Below, piece after piece: positions 38,461 through 51,600 of a stretch of 64,000 bases of DNA. The DNA is from Climacteris rufus (taxonomy: Eukaryota; Chordata; Aves; Passeriformes; Climacteridae): NCBI GenBank assembly GCA_013398175.1, contig VZRZ01004928.1, positions 82,685-146,684 on the forward strand, given 5' to 3'. How positions within the stretch are numbered: position 1 is the stretch's first letter; the number at the start of each line of letters is the position of its first letter. A program made the position numbers and the translations under genes. The notes below the pieces were generated by a model. That model was not told where the DNA came from. It saw nothing but the letters and a program-made list of their open reading frames with translations, and made no database searches.

Positions 38461-38766
38461 TGTTGCCCTGAGTTTTGCAGTTCTGATGTTTTCATTCTTC
38501 TGTAACTGTTTCTCATACATTCTCTGTAAACATATCCATGTTTTTGTAACTGTACTTTATTATTTACATTTCTTTCTCCTGGGTGGTGAAGTTTGATGGA
38601 TATTTCCTTTGACCAGTGCTATTGAGGGGTGGTGAGTCATCCCTCCAATCCACTGTGGTTTCTAAGACACATCTAAAATAAACTCTGGCCCATTCCCGGC
38701 CCAGTTGTTTCTTTGCTCTCTTTTAGCAGGTGTCCGCATCCTTCTTTTCGTGTCCTTATTGCGACA
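38461..38766 (+). mobile_element. Solo LTR, 306 bp, with 6-bp target-site duplication
   Basis: The element runs from TGTTGCCCTG to ATTGCGACA, so it has TG...CA ends. It is flanked on both sides by CCCAGC (38455-38460 and 38767-38772), an exact 6-bp duplication. An AATAAA at 38677-38682 sits where R/U5 is expected. A 6-bp duplication is typical of avian ERVK-type insertions. There is no internal sequence, so it is a recombined solo LTR. Confidence 0.9.
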
Positions 38767-41700
38767 CCCAGCAGCCTGCTAAAAATAAGATTTTGAGCAG
38801 CTGTTCATAATAAATTGAGCTCTTTTCAAGTTTCTTACTCAAGCCAGCACCAAAATTACCTGTTTGTTTGATTTGGTGTGGGTCAGTAAATGTGGAGTTG
38901 CAGATCTACCCGACTCACCTGTGGTTGGCTCAGCATGGCTCCAAGACTGACTTTCACTTTCAGTTTGGCTCTGAGCTCACTCACGCAGAAGTTGAACTTT
39001 GAGAAATCCCCGAAGATGAAGCCCAGCCACAGTACTACAATTAGTCAAGTGTAGGATTTTCCCAGTGTCTGTTTATAACTGACTACTGTTTCATGGGGTT
39101 TTTTGTTATTTTTCAAGAAACAATTGAGACGGGGGGTTTCAGGAGTTATTTTTAGATATATGAAAAAAGATAAACATAAGAGGTAAGAAAGTCCATTTTA
39201 CTTGATATTTGTGAGACATAATCAGTAGGGTTACTGCTATTAGCTAAGGGGAGATGGTTTCTGCTTGCTGGGTTTCTGGGAAACTGTGATCCAAGGCCAC
39301 CATAGGCCCAACCTACAACTGTGGGTAAGACCAAAGTGTGTCTGGTTGTAGTTAAATATTCCTGCTTGCTCAAGTAAGTAAGGAATTGTCTCTCTAGATA
39401 TGTCTGGATGTGTTTGGTCCCTTTAGATGCTTATTCTTTTGCTGCCCTGCAACCGGGCCCTAATTTTTGCAATGAAGCTGTGGAAGTGACACATCAGAGT
39501 CATGTTCTGAGCTGGGAGAAGGGCCAAGACTGAGATCTAGCCTTGGCCTTGCAGGACTATGTGAACAACACTTTGAAGAGGTTGGTGGAAACTGCTCAGG
39601 TGAGGACTGCAGGATGAGGAAACGTATATCAGAAGAGACATATTTTTCTTTTTTCTTTAGGAAAACACGTGGCATGAACACATGCGTTCATCCACAAAGC
39701 CAGGAAATAGTCCATGAAATCATCTAGTCTGGCTGCATGTCCACACTGGAATTTCATCTGATTAGTCTTGGAGTGAACCCAGCAAGCAACAAGTGTCTGA
39801 CTAAAATGCTTCTGTTTTTAGTGAACAGATCCCACCTCCCCTCCATGCCCCAAAAGGCTCTTCCTTTTGACCTGGTGATCTCAGCAGAGATCACCATTTA
39901 CTTTTTTTTTTCACCATGGTGCAAAGTTTCACTATGGCGTATTAACAGTGTGGTTATTTCTCCATTTCCTTTTTCCCAGCTGGTGCAGCTACCTCTTCTC
40001 CTAATGCCAGCTTCACCTACTTCCAAGAGCCCCTTCTGGCAGTTGTTTCCCCTACATGAACAAATCCACACATACCCTGAGTCATCTCCTGATCTTCCCT
40101 GGAGTAAGTTATCTGGGCTGATGTCCTTCAGATTCGTTCTGCAGAGCTTTCTCAAACCCTGCTGCAGTTTTTAAGGGATCTTTCTGCAGTTTCATAAAGT
40201 TTTCAAATCCTTTAAAAAATGCAGACATCAATGTGTCAGAAATCCTTCCATTCCAGTGTTTCAAACACTTTTCTAATTTAAAATTAATCTCCTTACTTCT
40301 GCTGATTGCTTTTGATATACCCAAAGGTCACATCAAGTTCTGAGTATATAAAAGCTTTCTTACAAGTAGTTGTCCTGCTAATAAACACTTGAAAGATGCT
40401 ATAAAACAAGTTACCTCTTCCAGTTTCCATCATCTGTCTGAATTAAAGCAAGATATGGACCACCAACACACAGAGGGTAAAAGTGCTATACTGTTCCCTG
40501 GGAAAGCTGAGGCCAGGTGCAATGGACCATGCAGACACTGGTGGACAGGTCTGTCCAGAGATGCTCTGGACATCTTTGGCTGCAAGGGGACAGTTTTCCC
40601 ATGACTCTGGGGATGCCAGGTCCCACAGCAGCTTCACACCTGCAGTCTCAAGGAAACCCAAATTCACACTCAGGCAAAATAATGATGATAAAAATAATGT
40701 TGATAAAACTCCTGTATATGGATACAGAGTTACAGAGTGTAGAGGTTGACTCACAGGGGAGACAAGTCATTTTGATCAAGAGCATTTCTAAGAAGGGCTT
40801 GCATACAGTTGGTACACAGTGAGGACAGGGGTAAGGCATCTTCCTGGATGAGTTTCATGGGGTCAGGCTGAGTACAAGAGGCTTAGAAATACAATAGTTG
40901 ACCATAAATATATTCAACTATACAGATTATATTGTTTAGTAAGAAATAGATGAAATGAGTTTGGCCAAAATCCCTTCTCCTAGCCAGAGGTGGGCAGCTG
41001 AGTGAGCCTTCATTTTGACATGAAAGTGACATTTTTCTTTTATGTCTATAACTGATTTAAAATTAAATAGTCATCTACTGATGGATGGATGGTTGTTGCA
41101 TGGGAAGCACCAATGACACCCTTTGTCCTCCACTGGGAGCTCCTTGAGTCCCTTGCTTTTCACTGTATGCTTGAAATCTAAGCAACTGCTATTTCTTTCA
41201 TATGCCAAAACCAGCAGCATTCGTCAGGCTGCACTTTCATGGGACTAATTTCCACACCCACGTCTCTTCTTATGAACCCACCAATACATATGGAGCAGTG
41301 GAACCACTGTGGCACCCCAGCCCTGGTTCCGTCAATACCTGAGTTTTAAAAGATCTAGGGTCCTGCCACTTAGTTTCCCAGTAGGGGACAATAGGATGTG
41401 ACTGCTGCCTGAGAGAAGATAGGAGAGGAGGTTGGTGTTTGAGACTGTAACAGGTCCAGCAGCTGGGTTGTGTTTTCACATAAAACCCAAACACGCAGGC
41501 CTGTCAGCAGTACAGCAGGGCCCTTCACCCTGGGAAGCCTACAGACAGTCACCATTGTCCTGAAAGGCAGTGAGAACATTTGCGTCTGGCCAGCCATGTG
41601 TCTGTCCATGGCCTCAAATCCTCCAGTGAACTGGGCTGAGACCGACCTGGGATCCTGTGCCTTCCAGTCTGCCCTCCCTCATGTAGGGTTAAGAAGTGCA

Positions 41701-42689
41701 GATGTATTTTCTATCTCATTGACACCTGGTCCCCACCCCAGGTAACACTCAAATCTTCAGGGACCTCAAAGAGAGCAGAGTCAGAGCGATACGGAGTGAA
41801 GCATGCCTTCAAGGCACGTGAAGGTTCTCCTATGTCAGCCAGCTGCAGCTTCATCTGTTTGTTGCCCATTTAGCTCACTTTTCATCTGCAGTGCAGGTGA
41901 CAGGGTGATGTGTGGAATGAAAAACACAATGCTCCAGTAACCCCTTTCTCTTGTGCAACAAGACCACACCCACATGCATGCCGCTTCCTCCCCAGCCCTT
42001 GCTTGCTGTGCCAGCTGAGCAGCAGCAAGAAGCTCAGGGCTGCTGAGAACTGCAAAGGTTTTGTTGCTTTGGTTGACATTTAACTATTAACCAATTTTGT
42101 GGAGAGTGAAGGAAAAGGTGCAGTTTGTGGGAGGTGGTGTGTGGAAGGAAGAAAGAGTAGGAGTAGCAGGTGTCAGGCAGTAAGAGCTGTCTGAGTGTGT
42201 CTACCCATTTTGACCTTATCTGTTTTAAGGACAGAGTCCTTTTGGGTCCCTCATAGACAAGTGAGGCTACAGGCACCCATGCCTGGCTGAAGCTGGAAGC
42301 TAAATATTCCTAGGCCTGGCTAGCAGGAGATTGCCTGGCTGTAGAGGCACTGGACATCTGTGTGACTGGACTTAACAGCCCTGCCAAATACAAAAGCACA
42401 GGTGGGGACTGGGAGGAAACTCTCTGGTTCCATTCGCGCTGGTGGCTGAAATAGCCCACAGAGGCTGACACTGTGTCACGATTTGAAGTTGATGGCCAAA
42501 CAAATCTGGAGCCATCTCACCCTGATGAGATGAGACTTGCCTGGCTCTCCCAGCTTTGGTGAGCACCAAAGACTGTCAGGGAATGGGCACTGCTTCAGGC
42601 ACACCTGAGCAAGGGAGAATGAGTGTTACTTGGCTCAACTCAGCCCTGGGGCTTATCATAGCATTGGGATGGCCCTGCAGCCCTCTGTG

Positions 42690-43039
42690 GCTCATCTTCC
42701 CTATCTCAGAGGTGCCCATCACCACTGTCATAAGTGAGCTGCACAAGGACATGCCAAGTGCCTTTGCATTGGGGTAACAACAGCACTCAGCTCTCATCTG
42801 CTTCTCTTTCACCCATAAATCTCAGTATCCCTCCGTGGGAAAATGCTGAGGAGGATGACAAAGTGAGTTTCCTCTGGGCATGCAGGAAATCATGTGGGAC
42901 TGGAAGTAAGGTGGAAAAGGAAAATGCCAAAGTTTCCTAAGCATGAAATATTTAGTCTGGCTTTGCTCTGACTTTAGCTTGGAGTCCCCCCTAGTCCGCT
43001 CAGGGCACTGGAGTGGGTGTGTGCAGATTAGCAATGTCT
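42690..43039. repeat. Dispersed repeat, copy B
   Basis: This is the partner of 15090-15427 in the same orientation. Both copies keep an open plus frame over about 35 codons with shared SPINL, PWE, DKVSF and ACRKS words. This may only reflect DNA similarity. The right edge is sharp after AGATTAGCAATGTCT. Confidence 0.8.
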
Positions 43040-45429
43040 ACCCATGGCTGCAGGTGAGTGGAGAAGCGAGCTAAAGAGACTGGGGCTGCACTGGCTGGGC
43101 CTTGCCCATGCCCTGGGCTCAGGGCAGAGTGTGGTCCTTCATAGTGTCCTCACCCCATGACTGTGGAGATGCCAAACACTGACCATGGCAATACTGGCAC
43201 AGGCCTAATTCTGTGGTGACCTGGCATTAAGCAGTCCACATTTTTGCTGTTCAAGGCTATCACCCTGTCAAGCAAAGGAGACCTTGTCCAAGCTGCCTGC
43301 TGGGGATGCACAGCTTGTGCCAGTTTCCAGATGGTGTCAAGATGCTGCTGGCAAGGGTTGGCTGGCCTGGGCAGAGCTGTGCTGGAAACACCTGAACAGT
43401 TTCTGAGAGGGAGAGTCATGTGCCAGTGATGGGGAAGTCCCCAAGAGCACCTTGTTTGCCAGCAGAACTGGTGTCCTGGCAAGCCCAGGGCTGATGTTCT
43501 GCTGCCCGGAGACCTCTGGGACTGCCTCATGCTGCCAAGCATGGGAAGGTCCTGCATGGAGGCTCTGGAATGCCCAGGTCTGCATGTCCAGCATGCTGCT
43601 GCCTGTGCTGCCCACCCTGCAGCAGTAACATGGGGGAAATGGCAGGCATGAGTGTCAGCCTTGGGACGCCCACAGCATGTTTCCTTTCCAGCAGCATACA
43701 GGATGTGAGCTGTCATGGGTGTTAATTAGCCGCAATGCGATGCTCCTGATTTTCATCAGTGCATTTTCAGTTTGAGGCTCTCTCTTCTCAGACCCATCTT
43801 TTAATGGGGTCACAGTACTGAAGCCCCCATCTCTCTGAGGTCTCCTCTCGGTGCAGCTGTTTGGGTTTTTTTGATGTAGAATCCTGTATTCTACAAGCAT
43901 CCCATGAGCACCACAGGCCATTTCTGGAGTTTGAACAGATGTCTGCGGTGCTGATGGGCTCAGCTAAATCCCAGGCACCATTGCACATGCTGCTGCATGT
44001 TCCTTGTGGCACATAGATGGGAATAGCTGTGTGTATGCAGAAAGGTCATGAAAATGTTTTCTGGCTTGCCTCTGAGTTTCATTTAGAAGTAAAATTAAAT
44101 TATTAGCTGTTTAGAGATAAGCTGGTTATGACTGAGGCTTGGACACATAATAAAAGTTTTACTGTTTTAAACAAGATGTGTTGGTTGAAGTACAGATTCT
44201 GCCATGTGTGGAGCAGCTGTTCAATTCAGGATCTGTGAGGGCAGCAGCCGCTGCCCAGCAGCTGGGTGTGGTCTGTCACTGGCCACCTGATTAGCACTTT
44301 GCTCCCACCAGACTGCAGGTGAAACAGAGCAAGTGAGTACTCCCAGGTTTTCTCCAGTGGGAAATCTCCAGCTTGTTTCAAACCCCATTGTGCAGTGTCA
44401 TAATACATAAGTAGCAGAATTGGTACCAGAGAACCCACCAGCCTTTGCTGGTGTCTATAACTTCCAGACAGGGAATGGTGTCAAGTGGGAACAGGGAAGT
44501 AACACCTGAAGACCCTCCAGTCATTTTAAAGCTGCATGGATGCCTTGATGGACTGGTCCACTGCAACCTGGATACCTCCTGCCACACAGCAGTGTGGGCT
44601 CTGCAGGCCATCCTGCTGCAGGCTGATCCCTGTATGGGAGACACTCACAGTTCACTCCATTGAACTCATCTGATCAGAGCCCACAGGGACTGGTCTTGGA
44701 GCCACAGATATGTTTGTGGTGACATTAACCAGTGTCAGGGTGAGACTCTTTCAAAACATGCTTGGCTTCCCTGGTGTAAACACCAAGATTTTGGTGTTTA
44801 TTGAATACATTTGGATTACAGCTTTCATGAAACTGTAATTTATCAAAAGCACAACGAGGAATCACACAAATCAAGTTTCTAAAGCTCACATTAAAGTTAG
44901 GTCATAGGTGGAATAAGAGTTTTAAAGTCTCTACCAACAACAATGACATATGTTTTCCACTGAGAAGTTTCTTAATTTGGGTGATATTTTCAGTGTTGCT
45001 TTTTTTCAACACAAATGTAACTTTTCCAAAGAAAGCAGACACCTTATATATTAATGTCAGCCAGCCTCTGAGTTTTTCATCAGAGCAATTTCTATGAATT
45101 GTTTTGAACCAACCCATACGAGAAGCTGGATCCATTATTTTGTGCTTTTAAATAGGTCTGTTTTCACAAAACTCTTTCTCAAGGAAATTGCTCATAATTA
45201 ATATGAAGTACTTTCACTTATTACTTGTATTATAAAAAGAGAGGGATCCTGCATGGATCAGAGTCCTCTTATGCTAAGAGTTAATAAAGGGACAAGTCTT
45301 ACCCTGAAGAAAATAATCTTTTGGGTTTGCTCCAGGTCCCTGCAGCTCCTTGTTGTCTTATACCTACCTCTGAATGAATCAGCCTCATCACTCTTAGCTA
45401 CTATTTTCTTCTCCATATCCTTATCCTTA

Positions 45430-45605
45430 TGAGGAATACCTTATACCTGACCCTTGTGAGGAAAAGCAGCATTATTAACCATGTTACAGGTGGGGACTTG
45501 TAGTGCAGAGAGGTGAAATGTCATGCTGAAGGTCATATGAACCGGAGCAGGGGATGGATGCCCACTTCTCCCCTAAAAAGCAGCACCCTGCCCGCTATGC
45601 TTCCA
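45430..45605 (+). mobile_element. MIR: Probable MIR SINE, very old
   Basis: The segment follows the MIR consensus in order. It shows CCCTTGTGAGG, ATTATTAACCATGTTACAG, GCAGAGAGGTGAAATGTC, GAAGGTCATATG and a 3' part ending near CCGCTATGCT. Divergence is high, as expected for a repeat older than the amniote split. Confidence 0.6.
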
Positions 45606-48600
45606 TTCAGCTGGTGCTGTAATAGTGTTACAGTTTTGTTCATTAATTTCCCATCTGCCAGTCTATGAAAGAAAACCCACAGTACTATCATCAGCTGGTT
45701 ACACAAGGGAGATAAAACATTTGGCTAGTATCAGCACACAAAGGGTGAAAAATGGAAGACTGTAAAAGTGAATGAAGAGAAAAAGTGAAGCGCAGGAGCA
45801 GTATGGATGTCAAGAAGTCATAGGAGGGTATAGACAGGAAATGAAAGTTTCAAGCTGACCCATAAAACTCCATGGTGTTACCAGCAATCTCACTGATTTC
45901 ACCTTCAGAGATTGTGTTTTGCAGTAACCTTCACTTGACTCATTGACACCTGCCCACTTCAGTCTTGTGGCCAGCAAGAAACCCTCCCACCTGCTTTAAC
46001 CACAGCCTTACACACAAGGGTCTCTGTTGTCAGCCCCCAGGCTCTGCATGATTCACCCCCTCTGCATCTCTGCAGATACTTCCCTAAGCTTTCTCAGCTT
46101 GGCAAGCAAAAATAAAAAGGCAAATAAATGTGGTTGCATGATGACAGAAATCAGATCTTCAGTTTTGGGATGGGATCCAGCATCTCTGTAGGAGAGTTCA
46201 GTACATGCTGTGCCTCCCTGCTCAGACCTGGCTGCCTGGGGAGGAGAAGGAGCCAAGGTAACACAGGAAAGACCACAGAGAACCCAAGCTCTCCCACTCC
46301 TTGTTCTATCAGTGTGAAGAACCCCCCAAATTGATGTTTCGCTCCACAGGGAAATGCAGCGCGAGCTTCATTATTGGTTGGAAAACAAGAGAGTGATTAG
46401 TTAAATTACTTTCCCAAATGTCACACTAAGGGCTGCAGATCAGAATTGCTTCACTCTCCTGAAAGCCAGTTGAGTGTTGTCTGCAGTACACTGCTCCTCT
46501 CATCTCCTACAACTGCATCTGCAGTCACAGCAAGAGTTGGTCTGGGTCCACTGACTTCTCCAACATGACATCAGTGGAAAACTCAGTAAAAAATCTGTAG
46601 GGTAGGAATCCTGTCCCCATTAATATGTGAAGAGGATGCACCTTGTTTAATGTCTTCCCTGCCAGGAGTAAGCAATGAAGTTAGCACCTAATGAGCAATA
46701 AGCAAACTTGGCCTCAGAGGTACAGAAGATGCCTGATACAAAAATAAACATCAACTGTTAGAAAATGTCCTCTAGACAACATCCCAAGGAACAAGTTTCT
46801 TCAGGGTCTCAGTTTGCTATGGAGGCTGTGTGCTTTAAAGCAAAAGGTTTGCCCTGCTTCTTGAAATTTCTCACTGGTAGTTTTCCAACATAAATCCAAA
46901 GGATTTCTAATTGGCCTGTTGGTTAATAACCAGAAAGTAAGCATAGGATTATGCTTATGTTACCTTTTCCTAATGCTACTGACAATTGCTCCATAGGTTC
47001 AGAAACCAGACGTTTCAGTGCCTTTATCTTACAAGCCGACTCTTCACTCCATGTCTGGATTTGCACTACTTGCTTAGAGCATAGCCTGCATGCCACTGCA
47101 ACAAGGAATTGGTTTGAGGGCTGGGGGGAACTAGTTTCCAGATTGTTGAATGTGCAGGATGAATAAATTCATCAATTTTCTGGAAATTACTTGTGGTTTG
47201 ATTCTACAGTCACCTGCATTAGCCCAGTCTGGTTGCTTGTGAACTTCTGTAGAGCAAAGGAAAAATCACATTTAGACTGAGAACAGTCAGGACTGGATGG
47301 TTCACAGGTTTGGCAACCAAATCACGAAGGCTATCACCTCCATGTGAAATTCATCCTCTCTGTATAGTGGCTATGCAGGATAGTGCTGCAATAAGTGCTT
47401 CATGGTATTTGCATAGCTTACTGCCTGCACACAAAAAAAAATCAGGGAATATTCCATCTGTGGCTGCTCTCAGTCCTGAAAGATGACAGCTTTGTGAAGG
47501 TGGGTTACTTGTAACAATTCCATCTTCCTGATATGAAGTGTAATAGAGGCTTTTCTTTTGATGCTTCTGTTTCAGGGGCTCTTGACCATGTCAGCAGACA
47601 GCAAGCCTGGAGTGTTGCCCAAGATGGCAGTGGTTTTTGAAATACAAAAGATATTTTTTATTTAAAGGCTGATTAGCTTGTGCTGAGCTACAGACACACA
47701 AAAATCTCTTTCCACAGGGCTTTGTGGGTTTCTCCATTGCTTTGTGTCACGGTGAAGCTACAGCGGCTTGGTCATGAGGCTGTGAGGTCTTGGGGAGGGC
47801 CAGCACACGTCTGTGTGTGCAGCACAAAGGAAGCTGGGTTTAACCCGACTTTCACATGAGCCTCCTCTGCACCTCAGAGGTTTTGTGTATTCAATTGACT
47901 CCAATGTATTCAATAGAAATGGTACTTCATTAGTAAGGTGAGCTGATTCGAGGCCTTGATGGCCATTAGTGCTGACAGGCAGGTGCCAATAAAGCAGCTG
48001 GGGCTCCATCCAGGCTACTGGGATTAGCACAGCTCGAGGGATAGGCTAAGCAGGCAGCCACCCACAGGAGCACAGTGTGAAAACCATCACGGCTCTCCTG
48101 CCCACACTGCCTGGAGAGCGACGTGGAGGCAAGGCTCGGTGCAAAGGCAGGTGGCAGCTTCTGTGGAGCTGCTGTTTGGAGGAGCAAAATTAGGTGCAGG
48201 CACAAACTGCAAATTAGCTGATAGCACCAGCAACAACGTGGATTATACCACTGAGAACGCTCTGCAGGAGCTCTTGGTAAATGCTGCCTCCTGCAGAAAT
48301 GAGAGGGAGGACCCATACTGAGCACGAAGTGGGCACGAGAACAACTTTCTTGCCCAGCACAGTTGGTTCTCATGCACAGAGGTCTGAAAACCAAAGCCAG
48401 AGACTGGAGGAGGTAGGGACTCAGGGCTGGACAAGAGACACAACTGCCCCTCCAACTGATCATCCTCCACCAGCTAACACAGGGATGCTGCTGTCTCCTT
48501 CCTTTAGAGACGCCAACAACCCCTTTTTCCTGCAGGCGGCTGGAGTTTGTAGCACTTGGGGAGGAAGGTGGGGTGCGTGATAGTATTTTTCACTCGTAAC

Positions 48601-51600
48601 ACCTTGCAAATGATGGCATCAACAAAAACAGAGCAGTGAGTCCTAGGCACTTGTTCAGTATTTGAGTTCCTCCTGTCCCTCTGGGCTGTGGGATGATTCT
48701 GGGCTCTGATATGGAGCCGTATGGCAAGCCAGGAGGTGTCACACAGAGCCACTTCGCAGACTTCAATCAGAAATGTTTCCAGCAAAAGAAAAATGTGTTA
48801 AACTCAGCCGTTCTCACAGTCTGACAGCTCCTGATGTTCATGTCAAGAAATGAATGCAAAAAAAGTGCTCTCTCTGAAGAGAGATGTAACTGAAGAATAA
48901 TTAATGAGTTAGTGCTCATACAGCACAACTTGCCCCATTCCCCGTGCAAGGAGTGCTCAAAGCCTCAGATTTTGAAAGCTGAAGACCCAAGATATTGTTG
49001 CCCTTCCTGCCTTTCCTCTGAAAGATTTTTTTTTAACACATAATGAGCCTACTTGCAACACCACCATGTCCAGTTAGCAGTGCTCTTTGACTAACTGCAC
49101 TGGGTTTATTAGAGGGGAAATTAGGGCATTGCAGTGAAATAGCTGCAGTTCTAATAACAGTGTTCTGCTTACTGGAAATAGTTTCATAAAGGACGGAGGC
49201 ACTGCCACTAACATCAGCAGGTATTTCCCATTGGCTTGTCTAGGTAAGGCATGACCTGTAGTAAAACAGGCAGTAAATGCTATCACAGCCAACTCTTCTG
49301 CCTGTTTTAAAGGCTTTGATATCCAAAAGAAAGAAAAACAGCAGGAAAAACAAAGAATCAGAATGCACCACAGGGGGAACTGCCAGTGGAGGCTTCTCTA
49401 CAGCACTAGCAGAAACTAATATGAACAAGGAGCCAGCACCGGCAGCCCTTGGCATGGGGTGGGAGAGATGGAGGGAAGAGACTCATCTCCTGCTGGGCTT
49501 GCCCCAGCCTGGTGGAAGGGCAGGCTGGGTGCAATGACAGAAAGTGCAGCTCCCATCACCTCTCCTGTCCATCCCATCTACACCAGCATCCCCCACTGCA
49601 CCCATGACTCTGCCAGCTCAGCCGCCCCAGACACCCTGTGTGCACTCCCACACCTGCAATTCTCCTGGGCTCCTCCAGTGCAGGACACTGAGCAGCAGCA
49701 CAGGACATATGCCTGGGCAAGCCCAGGTGTACCTCCTTGCTCCTGGGCATCAAACATCTGTTCAGGCACTCGATGTACATACCTGGCTGAAGGCAACCAT
49801 GGCTTGCTCAAACCTCTGCTGAATAAGAGCGATGGTGCTGAACACCGGCGGGAAGGAACAGTCTTGAGGGGCTGCAAACATGAGTAAGTTTGTAATCAGT
49901 TTCCATCATCCAGCAAAGCTCCCACAAAGGTGAGGGATTTGAGCATTTACAGGAGACATTGCTACAGAGTGTGCACGGGAGGAGGATAAAGTCTGTTTGT
50001 GCTCCTATCTCCTGCATGCCGCCGAATTTCCCCTGGAGTGTCAGGGCTCCAGGCCCCACAGTGCTCGGCACAACAGCCACTGTCCTGCAGGGCCAGCGGG
50101 GCTCGGCAGCACTGGCCAAGGCAGGGGCACAGCCACAGCACCGTAAGCAAAGCCCCAGGGCCACCAGCCCAGGCACCCTGGTAGCTGTCTGCCCAACTTG
50201 GGGCAACCTTGGCACCAATGTCTGCCCAGGGGCTGCTCGACCCGAGCTCCTTCTAGGGGCAGTGGGGAGACATGGACACCATCCTTCCCTCCGTTCTTCT
50301 GCAGCAGGCTTGGGAGAAGAGGAGCCATGTCCTTTCCCAGAAGTGCCCACTTCTCTGCGCTGACTGTAAAAAGCCCCTGGAGCAGCAGGGTTGGATACAG
50401 ACCTCCACACTCTGTAAGGCAGGGTGAGTAGAGGCTGCTCTTGTTGAGCTCAGCATGCAGAGGCAACCAAGCTGGTTTCAATTAGAGGTGGGTAAGCTGC
50501 CTCCTCTAAATCCACAGGGAAGCTCCCTGCCTCTTCAAGATCTAAAATCCCTGCAATCTGGGTGCTTCGGGACAGCGGGTTCTGTGTGGCTACGCGCCAT
50601 CTGAACACAAGCATGAGTGCTAAGGAACGAGGCTATTTTAGGAACAAGTGACACAACAGAGGAGCATCAGAGGCAAGTAATGGCTTCTTGCTGCCAAGTG
50701 TTGACATGAGGCCAATAAAGGGCAGGTTACTGCCCTTTGGGGGATGCCTGTCTTATTAAAGTTGTATTTACAATATTTTTATGAGATACTCGAAAATTAT
50801 GGTGATCTATTTACTGAGAACTTTCTGAATATTTGGCCTCATTTACTGAGTGGAAAAAGAATTATTAAAAACACCTTCTGCTTTTTACTGAACTTTGTTT
50901 CAAATTCATCAGAATTTCATCAGCTTTAACCTCTAACTCTCGATTTTTACGCCCGAAAGTATGTTAGCAGCATACCACTCCGTGCAGTTTACAAATGGCA
51001 AACAAGCCCTGCTGGTGGTGTCTGCAGATCTTCTCTACCAAGAAATCACCAAGTCAGTGCAAACCAACCCAGCACAAAGGGCAGGCACCTGCACTACCTG
51101 GAGCAGAATTGGAGGCACCGAATGCTCCCTAAAGGTGTCTGAGACCAAGCCCTGAGAAGGGTGACAGGGAGTCCAGCTGGCTGAGACCACCCCCATGGTG
51201 CCATGGCCCACGTAACTCAAAGCAAATGCAGTTTCCCAGAGGAGATGACTGATGTTCCCTGTTATTATCAGCAGAACAAATTAAAGCAGCAGCAGTCACC
51301 TCGCTCTCACTGCAGGGAAGGGTGCTGGCATGCATGGCCATGAAGCTGCAACAGCACTGCAGTGGGATACTAAAAAACCACTGTTCTGTTAGAAACAGTG
51401 AAAGACAGGAGTGACTTTGTATATTTACTCCTGGTTTATACCAGTTTAACACTGATTTGTTTAATCCAGTGGCCTCTGTCTATGTGTGACAGGAGTAGGT
51501 GACACTGCTTCATAGCTGCAGAGGAGCCAGTTTCTGAAGGCAATGCTTGTTCCCCTGCCTGTAATGTCATGGCCCTTCTTGCTGCCTGCCTTTGACAAAA

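Noticed and set aside
40109..40324. 71-codon helical-looking minus-strand ORF
   Set aside because: No promoter, splice or family support; short enough to be chance.
43150..43716. 188-codon minus-strand ORF
   Set aside because: Composition (Cys/His/Trp/Pro-rich) is typical of a chance frame in GC-rich DNA; no family match.
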